Notes under the pieces: generated by a model
Database searches by the model: none
The model's input: only the letters and a program-made list of their open reading frames with translations
What the model was told of the DNA's origin: nothing
DNA from: Shewanella aestuarii
GTDB taxonomy: Bacteria; Pseudomonadota; Gammaproteobacteria; Enterobacterales; Shewanellaceae
Length of the DNA: 64,000 bases
Assembly (NCBI RefSeq): GCF_011765625.1
Contig: NZ_CP050313.1
Location: 430,501 to 494,500, forward strand
Direction: 5' to 3'
Made by a program: the position numbers and the translations under genes
Shown here: positions 1-9,457 of the stretch, piece by piece
Position numbering within the stretch: the first letter of the stretch is position 1
Layout of the letters: each line of letters opens with the position of its first letter

Positions 1-372
1 GGCTGTTGACGTTTGACCTAAGGTTAAGCCATACACACCAAAACCAAGTGAAATCGTCCCCAAAATTGCGCGAACATATTGCTCATTTAATTGATCAAAT
101 AGCAGATAACCCACCACAATACCGATAATGGCTGCCGGTAATAAAATCCACAGTTGACGAGAATTATGTTGTCCCCACCAAGATCTTACACTCAGGTAAT
201 CCATATAAATCAGTAGCGGCAACATAATTGCCGCAGCAGCAATAGGGCTAATCACTAATGCCAGTAACGGCACTGTAATACCACCTGCGCCGCCAGCAAA
301 ACCCGATTTAGAAATGCCAGTCATTAACACTGCTGGAATGGCAACAAGCCAAAATAAAGGATCAGTTAACAC
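1..372 (-). CDS. Sulfite exporter TauE/SafE family permease (N-terminal part; C-terminus lies beyond the window)
   Basis: Reading the minus strand from a GTG at 372 gives 124 codons open to the window edge. The product is very hydrophobic, with at least three membrane segments, and has the Gly-rich loop GFAGGAGG near residue 30 that is typical of the TSUP (TauE/SafE/YfcA) family of small-anion or sulfur-compound exporters. An internal ATG at residue 17 is a less likely start because it would cut into the first membrane segment. The family assignment is by recognition; the substrate cannot be told. The protein is incomplete because the window ends. Confidence 0.82.
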   Translation of the reverse strand, partial: MLTDPLFWLVAIPAVLMTGISKSGFAGGAGGITVPLLALVISPIAAAAIMLPLLIYMDYLSVRSWWGQHNSRQLWILLPAAIIGIVVGYLLFDQLNEQYVRAILGTISLGFGVYGLTLGQTSTA

Positions 373-524
373 GCAAAGCCTGAACGTTTTAGGTGAGTGA
401 CAAACTAAAATATCAGACTTAGCCTGTTTGGTTAAGAAACTATTTCTTTTGTTATATATTTGTGTGGTAGCCTTATTTTGTTGCAATCATGATGACTAAC
501 ACAAAGTAAAATAAAGGAATATTT

Positions 525-2111
525 ATGCAGTTATTTCATAAAGGTTTATGTATACCAGTGATTATTACCGCTAGCTTAGGGCTTAGTGCATGTGGCGGTT
601 CTGATTCTAGTGGTGATAAAACTCAGCAGCCAATAACAGGGACACCAACCCTTAAATGGACCCAAGGTCAATTTGACGATTACGCATCGTTTGCTAATCA
701 ATGTGCTGCCGATCAAACTGGTTCTGCCTTAGCTGAAAAGCTGTGGTTGCGCTCATGGAGCAATGATACTTACCTGTGGTATGACGAAATATTTGATCGT
801 GATCCTGCGCCTTATTCTGTGGCCGACTATTTTGAGTTACTGCGCACCGAGGAATTATCAGACACAGGCAATCCTAAAGATCAGTACCATTTTCAAATGT
901 CGACAGTTGAATGGGAGCAGTTGAGTGAGTCTGGTGCTTCAGTCGGTTATGGCTTTAACCTGCATCTTCGTAACGCGGCACCTGGGGTTTCACGTCAAGT
1001 TACTATCGCCTATACCGATCCTAACACCCCTGCGAGTTATGCAAACATTAGCCGTGGTGCCATTATTGTGGCGATTGACGGTGTGAATGTGGCCAATGCC
1101 AATGATAGTGCCAGTATTGATGTATTAAATAATGGCTTATTTCCAAGTGCTGCGGGCACGCCAGTGACTTTTACTATTCGAGATTTAAATGCTGCAACGG
1201 ATAGAGAAGTCACGTTAACCGCCAAAACAGTGGTTTCTACCCCAGTACAAAACACTAAGGTCATTGATACCGCAAACGGTAAAGTTGGCTATTTACAATT
1301 TAACTCGCATATTGCGACGGCTGAACGTGGCTTGTTTGATGCGATGACTAGCTTGAGTGAAGCGGGAATTGACGATTTAGTATTAGATTTACGCTACAAC
1401 GGTGGTGGGCTATTAGCGTTAGCAAGTCAGTTAGGTTATATGATTGCCGGTGCTGATGCGACCAATAATAAAGTATTTGAACGCACCAGTTTTAATGATA
1501 AATACCCAAATACTAACCCGGTTACAGGTGAAGCATTAACGCCGATGCCGTTTATTCCTGAGTCTATTGGTTTTAACCCAAGTCTGCTTAGTGCTGGCAT
1601 GGCATTACCGACTTTGAATTTAGATAGAGTGTATGTGTTAACCACAGACAATACTTGCTCAGCCAGCGAAGCATTAATGAATAGTTTACGCGGCATTGAT
1701 ATTGAGGTTATTCAATTAGGCTCGACAACTTGCGGTAAACCTTATGGTTTTTACCCAACGCCAAACTGCGACATGACCTATTTTACGATTCAATTTAAAG
1801 GTGTAAATGATAAAGGCTTTGGAGATTATTCTGATGGTTTTGTACCTAGCTTTAACCCAACCTTAGACAGTGAAATAATGGGTTGTCAGCTAGAAGATGA
1901 CTTTAACCATGCTTTAGGTGATAGTAACGAGCGTTTGTTAAGTGCGGCTTTATATTATCGTGATAATAATCAATGCCCAGCGGTTGCCATGGCATCAAGC
2001 CGTAAAAGGGTGCAGGCGCAATTTGTTGATGAAGGCTTTATGTTACAAGACACTCGTCAACAAAATCTATTAAACACCAATCGTATTGTCACCATGGGGG
2101 AGACAAAATAA
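525..2111 (+). CDS. S41 family C-terminal processing-type peptidase, lipoprotein
   Basis: A 528-residue protein with a lipoprotein signal (lipobox LSAC, Cys23), so it is probably anchored in the outer or inner membrane facing the periplasm. A PDZ-like region (about 150-240) precedes the tail-specific protease fold: DLRYNGGG around 290, the Ser-containing TCSASE near 378 and a Lys in TCGKPYG near 405, which match the S41 Ser/Lys catalytic dyad. The start has AAGGA a few bases upstream. Its stop overlaps the start of the next lipoprotein gene by one base (TAATG), so the two are translationally coupled. Its substrate is unknown. Confidence 0.88.
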   Translation: MQLFHKGLCIPVIITASLGLSACGGSDSSGDKTQQPITGTPTLKWTQGQFDDYASFANQCAADQTGSALAEKLWLRSWSNDTYLWYDEIFDRDPAPYSVADYFELLRTEELSDTGNPKDQYHFQMSTVEWEQLSESGASVGYGFNLHLRNAAPGVSRQVTIAYTDPNTPASYANISRGAIIVAIDGVNVANANDSASIDVLNNGLFPSAAGTPVTFTIRDLNAATDREVTLTAKTVVSTPVQNTKVIDTANGKVGYLQFNSHIATAERGLFDAMTSLSEAGIDDLVLDLRYNGGGLLALASQLGYMIAGADATNNKVFERTSFNDKYPNTNPVTGEALTPMPFIPESIGFNPSLLSAGMALPTLNLDRVYVLTTDNTCSASEALMNSLRGIDIEVIQLGSTTCGKPYGFYPTPNCDMTYFTIQFKGVNDKGFGDYSDGFVPSFNPTLDSEIMGCQLEDDFNHALGDSNERLLSAALYYRDNNQCPAVAMASSRKRVQAQFVDEGFMLQDTRQQNLLNTNRIVTMGETK

Positions 2112-2482
2112 TGGTTCGTTTATTTGTTGGTATAGCGACACTGTTGAGCATATCCGGTTGTAGTGCCGACATAGACGATGTTGCCGTGCCGGCTGTGATG
2201 ACATCGCCAACGCCAGCAAGTTTTACTGAGCTAAACTCAGCGCTTGGACGTTTACTTACCATGGACTCGGTGCAAATAAGCGATCAAGCTTTCAGTGGCA
2301 CCAGTGTGATAACCCTTGAGCGTACAGCCCATCAAGATAGCGCAGGTAAGTTAATAATGGGACGAAGCCATGAGATGCCGATAACTGTTCAGTTAATGAT
2401 CAAACAAGGGAAATGCTTTGTGATAGTGGATAACAAAGCTCAGTCGCGCCAGTTGAACAATGTAACCTGCAAAGCATTGTAA
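2111..2482 (+). CDS. Small lipoprotein of unknown function, coupled to the S41 peptidase
   Basis: A 123-residue protein with a clean lipoprotein signal (SISGC, Cys17) and about 100 periplasmic residues containing two further cysteines (KCF, VTC) that could form a disulfide. I recognise no domain. Its ATG shares a base with the stop of the S41 peptidase gene, and a bidirectional terminator follows, so both form a two-gene operon. A role as partner, substrate or inhibitor of the peptidase is inference from coupling only. Confidence 0.75.
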   Translation: MVRLFVGIATLLSISGCSADIDDVAVPAVMTSPTPASFTELNSALGRLLTMDSVQISDQAFSGTSVITLERTAHQDSAGKLIMGRSHEMPITVQLMIKQGKCFVIVDNKAQSRQLNNVTCKAL

Positions 2483-2499
2483 TATTATGTAATACCTAT

Positions 2500-2527
2500 A
2501 AAAAAGGTAGCTTGCGCTACCTTTTTT
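2500..2527. terminator. Bidirectional intrinsic terminator between convergent genes
   Basis: A 12-bp perfect stem (AAAAAAGGTAGC with GCTACCTTTTTT) closes a TTGC loop and has T-runs on both strands. It lies between the plus-strand lipoprotein gene and the minus-strand nucleotidase gene and can serve both. Confidence 0.9.
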
Positions 2528-2548
2528 ACTTTAACAATCAGCTAATGA

Positions 2549-4261
2549 TTAGCCTGCACAGCTGCCCACAATGGTGCCAGCTTTGGTGAAGGTAAGTTGA
2601 CCTTCAACTGGCGCAAAATCTTCAGCTTTAATGGATGGATTAGCCACAAAGTATTCACGGAATGCGGCTGCGTCAATAAGTTGGGTATTAATATAATTAG
2701 GGTGTTGGTTGATAACAGGATAACCATCACCACCGCCTGCGCTGAAGTGAATTAACGAGAAGGTATAGTTTTCTTGCTCATCAAATGCACGGCCACCTAG
2801 GCTAGCAATCTCTACGGTACCCGCATCACAATCTACCGCCATTGCAACGTCATTTAACTGTGGGAATCCACCACCGGTTTTAACGGCAATGGCAGCTAAA
2901 TAATCCGCAACTTCAGTACCTGTCATGGTGACATAAGACACGAAGTTACCAAATGGCTGAACGGTTAATACGTCACGATAAGTAATATCACCTTCAACAA
3001 TTGAAGCGCGAATACCACCTGAATTCATCACGCCAAAGTCAGCGGTGACGTTAAAGTTTTTGCTTACAAACTCAGAATAAGCGGTCGTGATTAACTGACC
3101 TAAATTGGTTTGTTGTACGCGCACAACTTCGCGATCGCCTTCTAAGCGACCATCGGTATACGAAATGACCACATCAAGTAACTCTTGGCCGCGCTCTTGA
3201 TAAGGCTTTAGCATGTCGTAAACGGCTTGGTCTTTGGTGATTTCTTCAGTGATAAACTCTAATTCGCCATCCGCATTTTTTGCTTTTAAGTTAATGGGGA
3301 TCAGCTGATAATTGGCTAAGGTTAACTCGCCATCAATATATTCAAAATCGGCACGACCCACATACTTACCCCACTCGTGGGCTTGCATAATATAGGTACC
3401 GTTTTGCTGATCCGGTTTGCAGTCATCGCCAGGTTGGAACTGAGCGTAGTCATCACCTTCCATACAAACAGGGTTTTGTGAGTGACCACCAATAATGGCT
3501 TGTAGTCGGCCTTGTTCAACTGAACGAGCAAGCATCACATCGCCAGCAGCTTCAGTGCCGTGGTTGCCATCAGCGTAATGGCCCATGTGAGTCACGGCGA
3601 ACACTAAATCAACATCTTCATTCGCGTCGATTTCGTTAAGCACTTTTTGCAGTTCGGCTTGCGGATCGGTAAAGATGAGTTTTTCTACGTGCTCAGGGTT
3701 AACAATTTTTGGTGTATCAACGGTAGTAAAGCCAATAATGGCCACACTCAAACCGTTGATGTCGAATACGCGGTAGGGTTCAAAGTAGCGAGTGTTGCTG
3801 TTTTTATCATAAATGTTGGCGGCAAGCATGGGGAAGTTTGCTAAGGTTTCTTGCATATGTAGAATGTTAAGTGGGTTGTCAAACTCATGGTTACCCACCG
3901 CCATTGCATCGTAACCTAGCATGTTCATGCCGACAAAATCAGGAATGGCTTGTTGCATGTCTGATTCTGGTACACCGGTATTGATGTCGCCGCCAGACAG
4001 TAAAATAGAGTCACCACCAGCGCGAGCGACTTCGGTTCTTATCTGCTCAATGACCGTTTTGCGAGCCGCCATGCCATATTCACCGTTATTGTTTTCCCAA
4101 AAACGGCCATGATTGTCATTGGTATGGATCACAGTAAAACGAGTACATGCATCACCTGCGGCTTCACATGCACTTAGATCTTTTTTGTCGTCGCTATTAC
4201 AGCCAGTTAATGCTACTAACACGGCTGATGCCACTAAGCCTTTTAATAAGCTATGTCTCAT
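2549..4261 (-). CDS. Bifunctional metallophosphatase/5'-nucleotidase lipoprotein (UshA/CpdB superfamily)
   Basis: A 570-residue protein with lipobox LTGC (Cys21), so it is membrane-anchored rather than freely periplasmic as E. coli UshA is. The N-terminal calcineurin-like domain shows HTNDNHGR, GNHEFD, THMGHY and GGHSQ, the metal ligands of the dinuclear site. The C-terminal 5'-nucleotidase domain has NSGGIRA and a PFGN segment that carry substrate recognition. It likely releases nucleosides and phosphate from nucleotides at the cell surface or periplasm. It is monocistronic, with a terminator downstream and a palindrome about 115 bp upstream. The exact substrate is unknown. Confidence 0.88.
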   Translation of the reverse strand: MRHSLLKGLVASAVLVALTGCNSDDKKDLSACEAAGDACTRFTVIHTNDNHGRFWENNNGEYGMAARKTVIEQIRTEVARAGGDSILLSGGDINTGVPESDMQQAIPDFVGMNMLGYDAMAVGNHEFDNPLNILHMQETLANFPMLAANIYDKNSNTRYFEPYRVFDINGLSVAIIGFTTVDTPKIVNPEHVEKLIFTDPQAELQKVLNEIDANEDVDLVFAVTHMGHYADGNHGTEAAGDVMLARSVEQGRLQAIIGGHSQNPVCMEGDDYAQFQPGDDCKPDQQNGTYIMQAHEWGKYVGRADFEYIDGELTLANYQLIPINLKAKNADGELEFITEEITKDQAVYDMLKPYQERGQELLDVVISYTDGRLEGDREVVRVQQTNLGQLITTAYSEFVSKNFNVTADFGVMNSGGIRASIVEGDITYRDVLTVQPFGNFVSYVTMTGTEVADYLAAIAVKTGGGFPQLNDVAMAVDCDAGTVEIASLGGRAFDEQENYTFSLIHFSAGGGDGYPVINQHPNYINTQLIDAAAFREYFVANPSIKAEDFAPVEGQLTFTKAGTIVGSCAG

Positions 4262-4373
4262 ATAAACCCCTAATTATTATCTTTTTTTTATAATGTATAA
4301 GCTGTTGAGCTTACTGGCGAATAGTAGCAAAAATTAAGTGTTTACTATGAAGGTTTTATGAATAAAAACTATA

Positions 4374-4391
4374 TGTAACCATTTGGTTACA
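4374..4391. promoter_or_regulatory. 18-bp palindrome resembling a TyrR-type box
   Basis: TGTAAC-N6-GTTACA is a perfect inverted repeat (seven-base arms TGTAACC/GGTTACA around ATTT). It differs from the TyrR consensus TGTAAA-N6-TTTACA by one base per arm. It lies 113 bp upstream of the nucleotidase start. The palindrome is seen; regulator identity is a guess. Confidence 0.35.
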
Positions 4392-4504
4392 GGCGGTTAA
4401 CTGTTTGTCTTTATTGGCGTAACCTTTTTGAAAAGGTGTGGTGCTTTGTCTAGCCAGAAGAGGATTGAGTCGTGGTTTTTTGGGCGAGTGTCTATGGGTA
4501 AATT

Positions 4505-4528
4505 GAGGACTGAATTGATTCAGCCCTC
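4505..4528 (-). terminator. Hairpin after the response regulator gene
   Basis: GAGGACTGAATTGATTCAGCCCTC folds as CTGAAT/ATTCAG with outer GAGG/CCTC pairing. It lies about 25 bp past the stop of the minus-strand response regulator. There is only a short A/T stretch after it on the minus strand, so termination is uncertain. Confidence 0.35.
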
Positions 4529-4553
4529 AGTGTTTCATACAAGATAAGAATAC

Positions 4554-4922
4554 TTAGAGGGAGAGATATTTATTCAATATCGCTTGGATGTCATTAGGAA
4601 GGATGGGTTTAGTTAAGTAATTATCCGCGCCTAAGTTGATGGCAAAATCTTGGTCTGATTTCTCGACTAAGCTGCTAATCACCACCACAGGAATATTGCT
4701 GGTTCGCAGATCGCCCTTTAAGTGTTTTATCACCTGATAGCCATTAATGTTTGGCATGGTGATATCGAGCAAAATAAGGTTGGGCTTTACGCTTGATAAT
4801 AGATCAAGTGCGCCAGATCCGGAGTTAGCTGACAAAACTTGATAATCATCACCTAAAATGGCCAAAAGCATGCCGGTACAAATGGGGTCATCATCAATGA
4901 CTAATATTTTTGCTTTGTCCAA
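4554..4922 (-). CDS. Single-domain response regulator (CheY-like receiver)
   Basis: A 122-residue receiver domain with no output domain. The acidic pair is IDDD near residues 10-12, the phospho-acceptor Asp lies in LILLDITMPN (about residue 53), the conserved Ser/Thr is in VVISS and the Lys in YLTKPI (about 105). No kinase gene lies next to it, so it is an orphan and its partner cannot be read from context. It is expressed on its own; the downstream region holds only a weak hairpin. Confidence 0.87.
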   Translation of the reverse strand: MDKAKILVIDDDPICTGMLLAILGDDYQVLSANSGSGALDLLSSVKPNLILLDITMPNINGYQVIKHLKGDLRTSNIPVVVISSLVEKSDQDFAINLGADNYLTKPILPNDIQAILNKYLSL

Positions 4923-5012
4923 TGTCGCCTCGTTTTTAAAATCGTTTTATACATTGTATTCAATTTTAAACTAAAAGCGAGGCGCAGATTTTAAAAGAAG
5001 ATTAATTGTAAA

Positions 5013-6533
5013 CTAAAAGAAGCCTAACGGATTCACATCGTAACTGACTAATAAGTTTTTGGTTTGTTGGTAATGGTCTAATGCAACCTTGTGAGTCTCA
5101 CGGCCAACACCTGACTTTTTGTAACCGCCAAATGCCGCATGGGCAGGGTACATGTGATAACAGTTAGTCCAAACTCGACCTGCTTGTATTTTTCGCCCCA
5201 TGCGATAGGCCAAATTAATATCCCGCGTCCACACGCCCGCGCCTAAACCAAACTCTGAGTTGTTGGCTAATGCTAAGGCTTCGGCCTCATCTTTAAAGGT
5301 GGTGACAGAGATAACGGGGCCAAAAATTTCTTCTTGGAAAACTCGCATATCATTAGTGCCTTTAAATAGGGTGGGTTGAATATAAAAGCCTTGTTGATAC
5401 TCTGTGCTGACGGGCTCAACCCCGCCGCCGATAATCACTTCGGCACCTTCATTTTTACCAATGTCGATGTAGCTCATGATTTTATCAAATTGCTCTTGTG
5501 AGGCTTGTGCGCCAACCATGACTTCAGTGTCTAGCGGGTTACCGCGCTTAATGGCTTTTGAGCGCTCAATGACTTTTTCAATAAATTGCGGGTAGATATC
5601 TTCTTGTACTAACAAGCGTGATGGACAGGTACACACTTCGCCTTGATTGAAAAATGCCAACACAGCGCCTTCAATACATTTACTTAAGTATTCGTCTTCA
5701 AAATTAACCACATCATTAAAAAAGATATTGGGTGATTTACCGCCTAGCTCAACGGTTGAAGGAATAATGTTTTCAGCAGCGCATTTCATTATGTGCGAGC
5801 CAATAGGCGTTGAGCCAGTGAAGGCAATTTTGGCGATACGGGTGCTGGTGGCAAGGGCTTGGCCTGCTTCAGCGCCATATCCATTAACTACATTCAATAC
5901 GCCTGCTGGTAATAAATCGCCTATTAACTCTAGCAGTACTAGAATTGATGCAGGTGTCTGCTCAGCAGGTTTTAGGACCACGCAATTGCCCGCCGCTAAT
6001 GCTGGGCCTAATTTCCACGCCGCCATTAATAGCGGAAAATTCCACGGAATAATTTGCCCAACAACACCTAATGGTTCACGGATATGGTATGACACTGTTT
6101 TGGCATCAATTTCAGCAGCGCTGCCTTCTTGAGCGCGTAAACAGCCTGCAAAGTAGCGAAAGTGATCCACCGCTAATGGAATATCAGCATTTAAGGTTTC
6201 GCGCACCGCTTTGCCGTTATCCCAAGTTTCGGCAACGGCTAAATAGGTTAAATTGGCTTCAATGCGATCGGCTATTTTCAATAATACATTTGAACGCTCT
6301 GCCGCTGATGTGCTGCCCCATGCTTCTTTCGCTTTGTGGGCTGCATCCAGTGCTAGTTCAATATCCTGTTTGTCAGAACGGGGGATTTTACAAAAAACTT
6401 GGCCGTTAACAGGGCTGATATTATCAAAATATTGGCCATTGACGGGCTCGACCCATTGGCCGCCAATATAGTTTTGATAGATAGGTTTGAAGTTAATAAT
6501 GGCATCTTTTTGGCCGGGTGCTGCGTAGATCAT
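5013..6533 (-). CDS. aldB: NAD(P)-dependent aldehyde dehydrogenase, AldB/ExaC type
   Basis: The 506-residue sequence is recognisably collinear with E. coli Ald[10 protein letters not shown] at the N-terminus, [10 protein letters not shown], the catalytic Glu in [11 protein letters not shown], the catalytic Cys in [10 protein letters not shown] (about residue 302), and [19 protein letters not shown] near the C-terminus. It oxidises short-chain aldehydes such as acetaldehyde to acids in the cytoplasm. The ATG is preceded by AGAGGAAAG. An AraC-family gene starts divergently about 200 bp away and is the obvious candidate activator. The symbol is by family likeness; the PQQ-pathway homologue ExaC is equally close by memory. 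Confidence 0.9.
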   Translation of the reverse strand: MIYAAPGQKDAIINFKPIYQNYIGGQWVEPVNGQYFDNISPVNGQVFCKIPRSDKQDIELALDAAHKAKEAWGSTSAAERSNVLLKIADRIEANLTYLAVAETWDNGKAVRETLNADIPLAVDHFRYFAGCLRAQEGSAAEIDAKTVSYHIREPLGVVGQIIPWNFPLLMAAWKLGPALAAGNCVVLKPAEQTPASILVLLELIGDLLPAGVLNVVNGYGAEAGQALATSTRIAKIAFTGSTPIGSHIMKCAAENIIPSTVELGGKSPNIFFNDVVNFEDEYLSKCIEGAVLAFFNQGEVCTCPSRLLVQEDIYPQFIEKVIERSKAIKRGNPLDTEVMVGAQASQEQFDKIMSYIDIGKNEGAEVIIGGGVEPVSTEYQQGFYIQPTLFKGTNDMRVFQEEIFGPVISVTTFKDEAEALALANNSEFGLGAGVWTRDINLAYRMGRKIQAGRVWTNCYHMYPAHAAFGGYKKSGVGRETHKVALDHYQQTKNLLVSYDVNPLGFF

Positions 6534-6734
6534 AAGACTTTCCTCTAATTGTATTTTTTGGATGTCTAATTAACCTAGTTCAAATATTGAAAATTTAACT
6601 ATTCTGAAAATCCACAGCTGTTGACTCACAGTACAAATTATCTACTTGGCGAGATTGCGGGGGGAGTGAACTGACAGTATTGAGATGGATTGTGGTACGG
6701 GATCTGTCAGTCACATAACCATTTAGGTACAAGT

Positions 6735-7640
6735 ATGATAAAAGGATTTTTACAGCCGGGCGTTGAGCCCAAAGTGCTGGTTGAGAATAAAATAAGTTTT
6801 GCCGGACCTGACACTGAGTTAAGTATTTACGATACATTCGAACAAGCCAGTCGGGTGGCGCTAAAATCAGACCAAATGCTGTTTTGCAGCATGGTGACGG
6901 GTAAAAAGGTGATGCACAGTCAAGATGATTACCAGGCGGCATTTTATCCTCATGAATCATTTGTGATGGCACCAAATCAAGCGGTAGAGATTGATTTTCC
7001 TGAGGCAAAGCTTCATCAGCCAACACGGTGCTTAGCGATTGAAATAACCCCTGAGCATGTGCAACAGGTGGCGAAAAAGCTGAATGCAATTACCCCAAAA
7101 GACAAGCAATATGGCGATTGGCAATATCAGCAAAGCTTATTGCACACCCACCATAATCAACAAACCCAAGTTTTGCTTGAACGCATAGTGGGCATTTTTA
7201 CTGAAAATCATCAAGACAGAAGCTATTTAATTGATTTGGCGGTATCGGAATTAATTGTGCGGTTGTTGCGTGATCAAACCCGTGATTTTCTATTGCATCA
7301 TAGCGAACAAGACCCAGAGTTTAATGGCTTAAATCACGCACTGCAGTACATCAAACAAAATATGACAGATACGCTAGATATTGATGCTATTTGCCGAAAA
7401 GCTTGCATGAGCCGCAGTAAGTTTTTTAATCAATTTAAAGCGCATTTGGGGTGTACGCCGATGGCATATCAACAACAAATGCGATTAAAAAAAGCCGCCG
7501 AGTTAATTGCACAAGGTCAGCAAATTACTCAAGTTTGTTTTTCGCTGGGTTATAGCAGTGCTAGCCATTTTAGTCGGTTGTTTAAGCAGTTTTATGGCAT
7601 CAGCCCAACAGAATACAAATCTCGTCACATGCACAGCTAA
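6735..7640 (+). CDS. AraC family transcriptional regulator, divergent from the aldehyde dehydrogenase
   Basis: From the ATG at 6735 (AGGT six bases upstream) the protein has 301 residues. A longer reading from a TTG at 6690 lacks a ribosome site and is rejected. The N-terminal ~180 residues resemble the cupin-like AraC_N effector domain (FVMAPNQAVEIDFPE). The C-terminal ~100 residues have two helix-turn-helix motifs, with CRKACMSRSKFFNQFK and LGYSSASHFSRLFKQFYGISP, the AraC signature. It probably controls the divergent aldehyde dehydrogenase in response to an aldehyde, alcohol or related inducer; this is inferred from arrangement. Confidence 0.87.
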   Translation: MIKGFLQPGVEPKVLVENKISFAGPDTELSIYDTFEQASRVALKSDQMLFCSMVTGKKVMHSQDDYQAAFYPHESFVMAPNQAVEIDFPEAKLHQPTRCLAIEITPEHVQQVAKKLNAITPKDKQYGDWQYQQSLLHTHHNQQTQVLLERIVGIFTENHQDRSYLIDLAVSELIVRLLRDQTRDFLLHHSEQDPEFNGLNHALQYIKQNMTDTLDIDAICRKACMSRSKFFNQFKAHLGCTPMAYQQQMRLKKAAELIAQGQQITQVCFSLGYSSASHFSRLFKQFYGISPTEYKSRHMHS

Positions 7641-7666
7641 GCCAGTTTTTGCTTAAGCGGCCTAGG

Positions 7667-8698
7667 TTATTCATTCAGTTGCTTTAGTGCTTGAGCTGTA
7701 AGCGCTTCTGAGTAAGCATTAATTTTGGGATGCTCGGGGCTCCAACCTTTGATAAATCGATGAAAATCAGCCCAAGCGATACTGAACAATGGCCGCCACG
7801 TTTGAATAAGCGCATTAGCATCAATACTGGGTTGCTGCTGTTTGAGGCTTTGTTTTAGGGTAGCAAAATAATATGCTAAATAATACTCAACAAGCGTGTT
7901 TGTTTGCGATACGGGAGCATTAAAAGTCAGGACGCTACTGAGAAAATAAGCCACATCTTTCATGCCGCAACCTCGGCCAATATATTGAAAGTCTACCGCT
8001 GCCGCTTTACTAGCATCGGGCGTAAAACAAAAGTTGGCCAACTTGGCATCGCCATGCACTAAGGTTTGATAGCGGCACGTATTTAACCGTTCATCTAATG
8101 CTGAAGCCGCCTGTTTAAGCCTGCTATCGGCTAAGGCTTTAAACTCATCGGGGCGGGTAGCTAAATGCCAATAGGTGCCAATTGGCCATAAACCTTCAGC
8201 GCTATGCTGCATAAATTGAGCATGAAAGTGCGCCAGCCACGTTAAGCAGGCTTGAATAATGCTTGGGCTACTATGACTATTGACTACGCTAAAACCCAGT
8301 TGAGCTAAATCTTCCAGCACCAACAGCATTTCATCTGAATTTATCTCAGTTTTATTACCAGTCATGTGGTTGAGTGTGCTGCTAGCACTTAACCACAAGC
8401 ATTTAGGCACACGATTATTGGCACGACAGGTATTGGCATAATGTTGATACCAATAGGCTTCGACTTGATAAGATTTGAGCTTTCGCTGGTGCGATAAATC
8501 AGTTGCCCAGCCTCTTGGGTGATGTGTGGGTTGGGGAAATTTAATCTGTTTAACAATCACAGATTGGTGTTGTCCGCCATGTAAATACACTCTGACTAGT
8601 TCGCCATAGCCTCCCCAGAGGGATTGAATCGGTTCAACACGTTTGACGCCGGTGGCATTAAGGGTTTGGGCAATACTGTTAAGTTGTAGAGTTTGCAT
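7667..8698 (-). CDS. Phosphotransferase of the APH/ecdysteroid-kinase-like superfamily
   Basis: A 343-residue protein with a kinase-like C-lobe: LVHGDAKLANFCF (catalytic HxD...N, about 215-227) and VDFQYIGRG (metal-binding Asp, about 237). The N-lobe has a plausible ATP Lys in SVIVKQIKFP and the hinge-like LLVLEDLAQLGF. This matches small-molecule kinases of the EcKinase/aminoglycoside phosphotransferase superfamily. The substrate cannot be told. It is co-oriented with the flavin reductase gene 29 bp upstream, so they may be one transcript, though no functional link is evident. Confidence 0.72.
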   Translation of the reverse strand: MQTLQLNSIAQTLNATGVKRVEPIQSLWGGYGELVRVYLHGGQHQSVIVKQIKFPQPTHHPRGWATDLSHQRKLKSYQVEAYWYQHYANTCRANNRVPKCLWLSASSTLNHMTGNKTEINSDEMLLVLEDLAQLGFSVVNSHSSPSIIQACLTWLAHFHAQFMQHSAEGLWPIGTYWHLATRPDEFKALADSRLKQAASALDERLNTCRYQTLVHGDAKLANFCFTPDASKAAAVDFQYIGRGCGMKDVAYFLSSVLTFNAPVSQTNTLVEYYLAYYFATLKQSLKQQQPSIDANALIQTWRPLFSIAWADFHRFIKGWSPEHPKINAYSEALTAQALKQLNE

Positions 8699-8727
8699 AT
8701 TATTGGGTTATGGCGCTCTAAATGGTG

Positions 8728-9363
8728 TTATTTGCTAATGATGGGGCGATTAAGGTCAAAGCGATGATCTTCAGAAATACCATAATAGGCTGACGGGCCA
8801 CCTGCGCGTAATACCGGTTGTGCCAAAGCTGTTTGATATATACCTTCTGGGCTAATTAAATGCTTGGCAATGTGTACCGCGATGACTTCTCCAAGCACTA
8901 GCCAAGTATCAATTTTATTGCCTTGAGCATCGTTAAGTTGAATACATTGGCTGAGTTTGCATTCAAAATTCACCGGGCTTTCAGCAACTCTATCAACGGC
9001 CACAATTTGGCTTGGTGCTGGGGTTAATCCGGCAAAGACAAATTCATCTTCACCTGAGGGTAATTCTGCCGAGGTTTGATTCATTTTTTCAGCGAGCTCG
9101 CGAGTGGTTAAGTTCCATACAAACTCACCGGTTTCAACAATATTAGCCACGCTGTCTTTCCAGCCTGTGCTGGCAAATCCAATAATTGGCGGAGTGTAAT
9201 TAAAGCAATTAAAAAAGCTATAAGGGGCTAAATTGCGCTGACCTTGGCTATTTTTTGAAGCAATCCAACCAATGGGGCGCGGGCTGATAATGGCATTCAG
9301 TGGATTATGCGCTAAGCCATGCCCTTGGCTAGGTTGATAAAAGTAGCGATCATCATTTGGCAT
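8728..9363 (-). CDS. Flavin reductase-like (FMN-binding split barrel) protein
   Basis: A 211-residue protein with the flavin_reduct (DIM6/NTAB) signature: ISPRPIGWIASKNSQG near residues 26-41, NLAPYSFFNCF and DTWLVLGEVIAVHI. Members bind FMN and reduce flavin with NAD(P)H or act as partners to flavin monooxygenases or as quinone reductases. No monooxygenase is adjacent. The ATG at 9363 fits the family start (short N-terminal tail before the barrel). Confidence 0.82.
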   Translation of the reverse strand: MPNDDRYFYQPSQGHGLAHNPLNAIISPRPIGWIASKNSQGQRNLAPYSFFNCFNYTPPIIGFASTGWKDSVANIVETGEFVWNLTTRELAEKMNQTSAELPSGEDEFVFAGLTPAPSQIVAVDRVAESPVNFECKLSQCIQLNDAQGNKIDTWLVLGEVIAVHIAKHLISPEGIYQTALAQPVLRAGGPSAYYGISEDHRFDLNRPIISK

Positions 9364-9457
9364 CAGGAACTCCAGTTTAAAAGGGTAGCTTTAAAGGGGA
9401 CGGAATCGTTTTATCAATCTTGATTAACTCGATTTATCCCCTTGAATAACAGTATGA

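Noticed and set aside
5647..6132. 161-codon plus-strand frame inside the aldehyde dehydrogenase gene
   Set aside because: It is a shadow of a conserved gene read on the other strand.
6690..6734. Upstream TTG start for the AraC gene
   Set aside because: No ribosome site; the ATG at 6735 has AGGT at good distance and matches the family start.
6595..7089. 164-codon minus-strand frame over the AraC gene start
   Set aside because: It is antisense to a well-supported AraC gene, lacks a ribosome site and has no recognisable domain.
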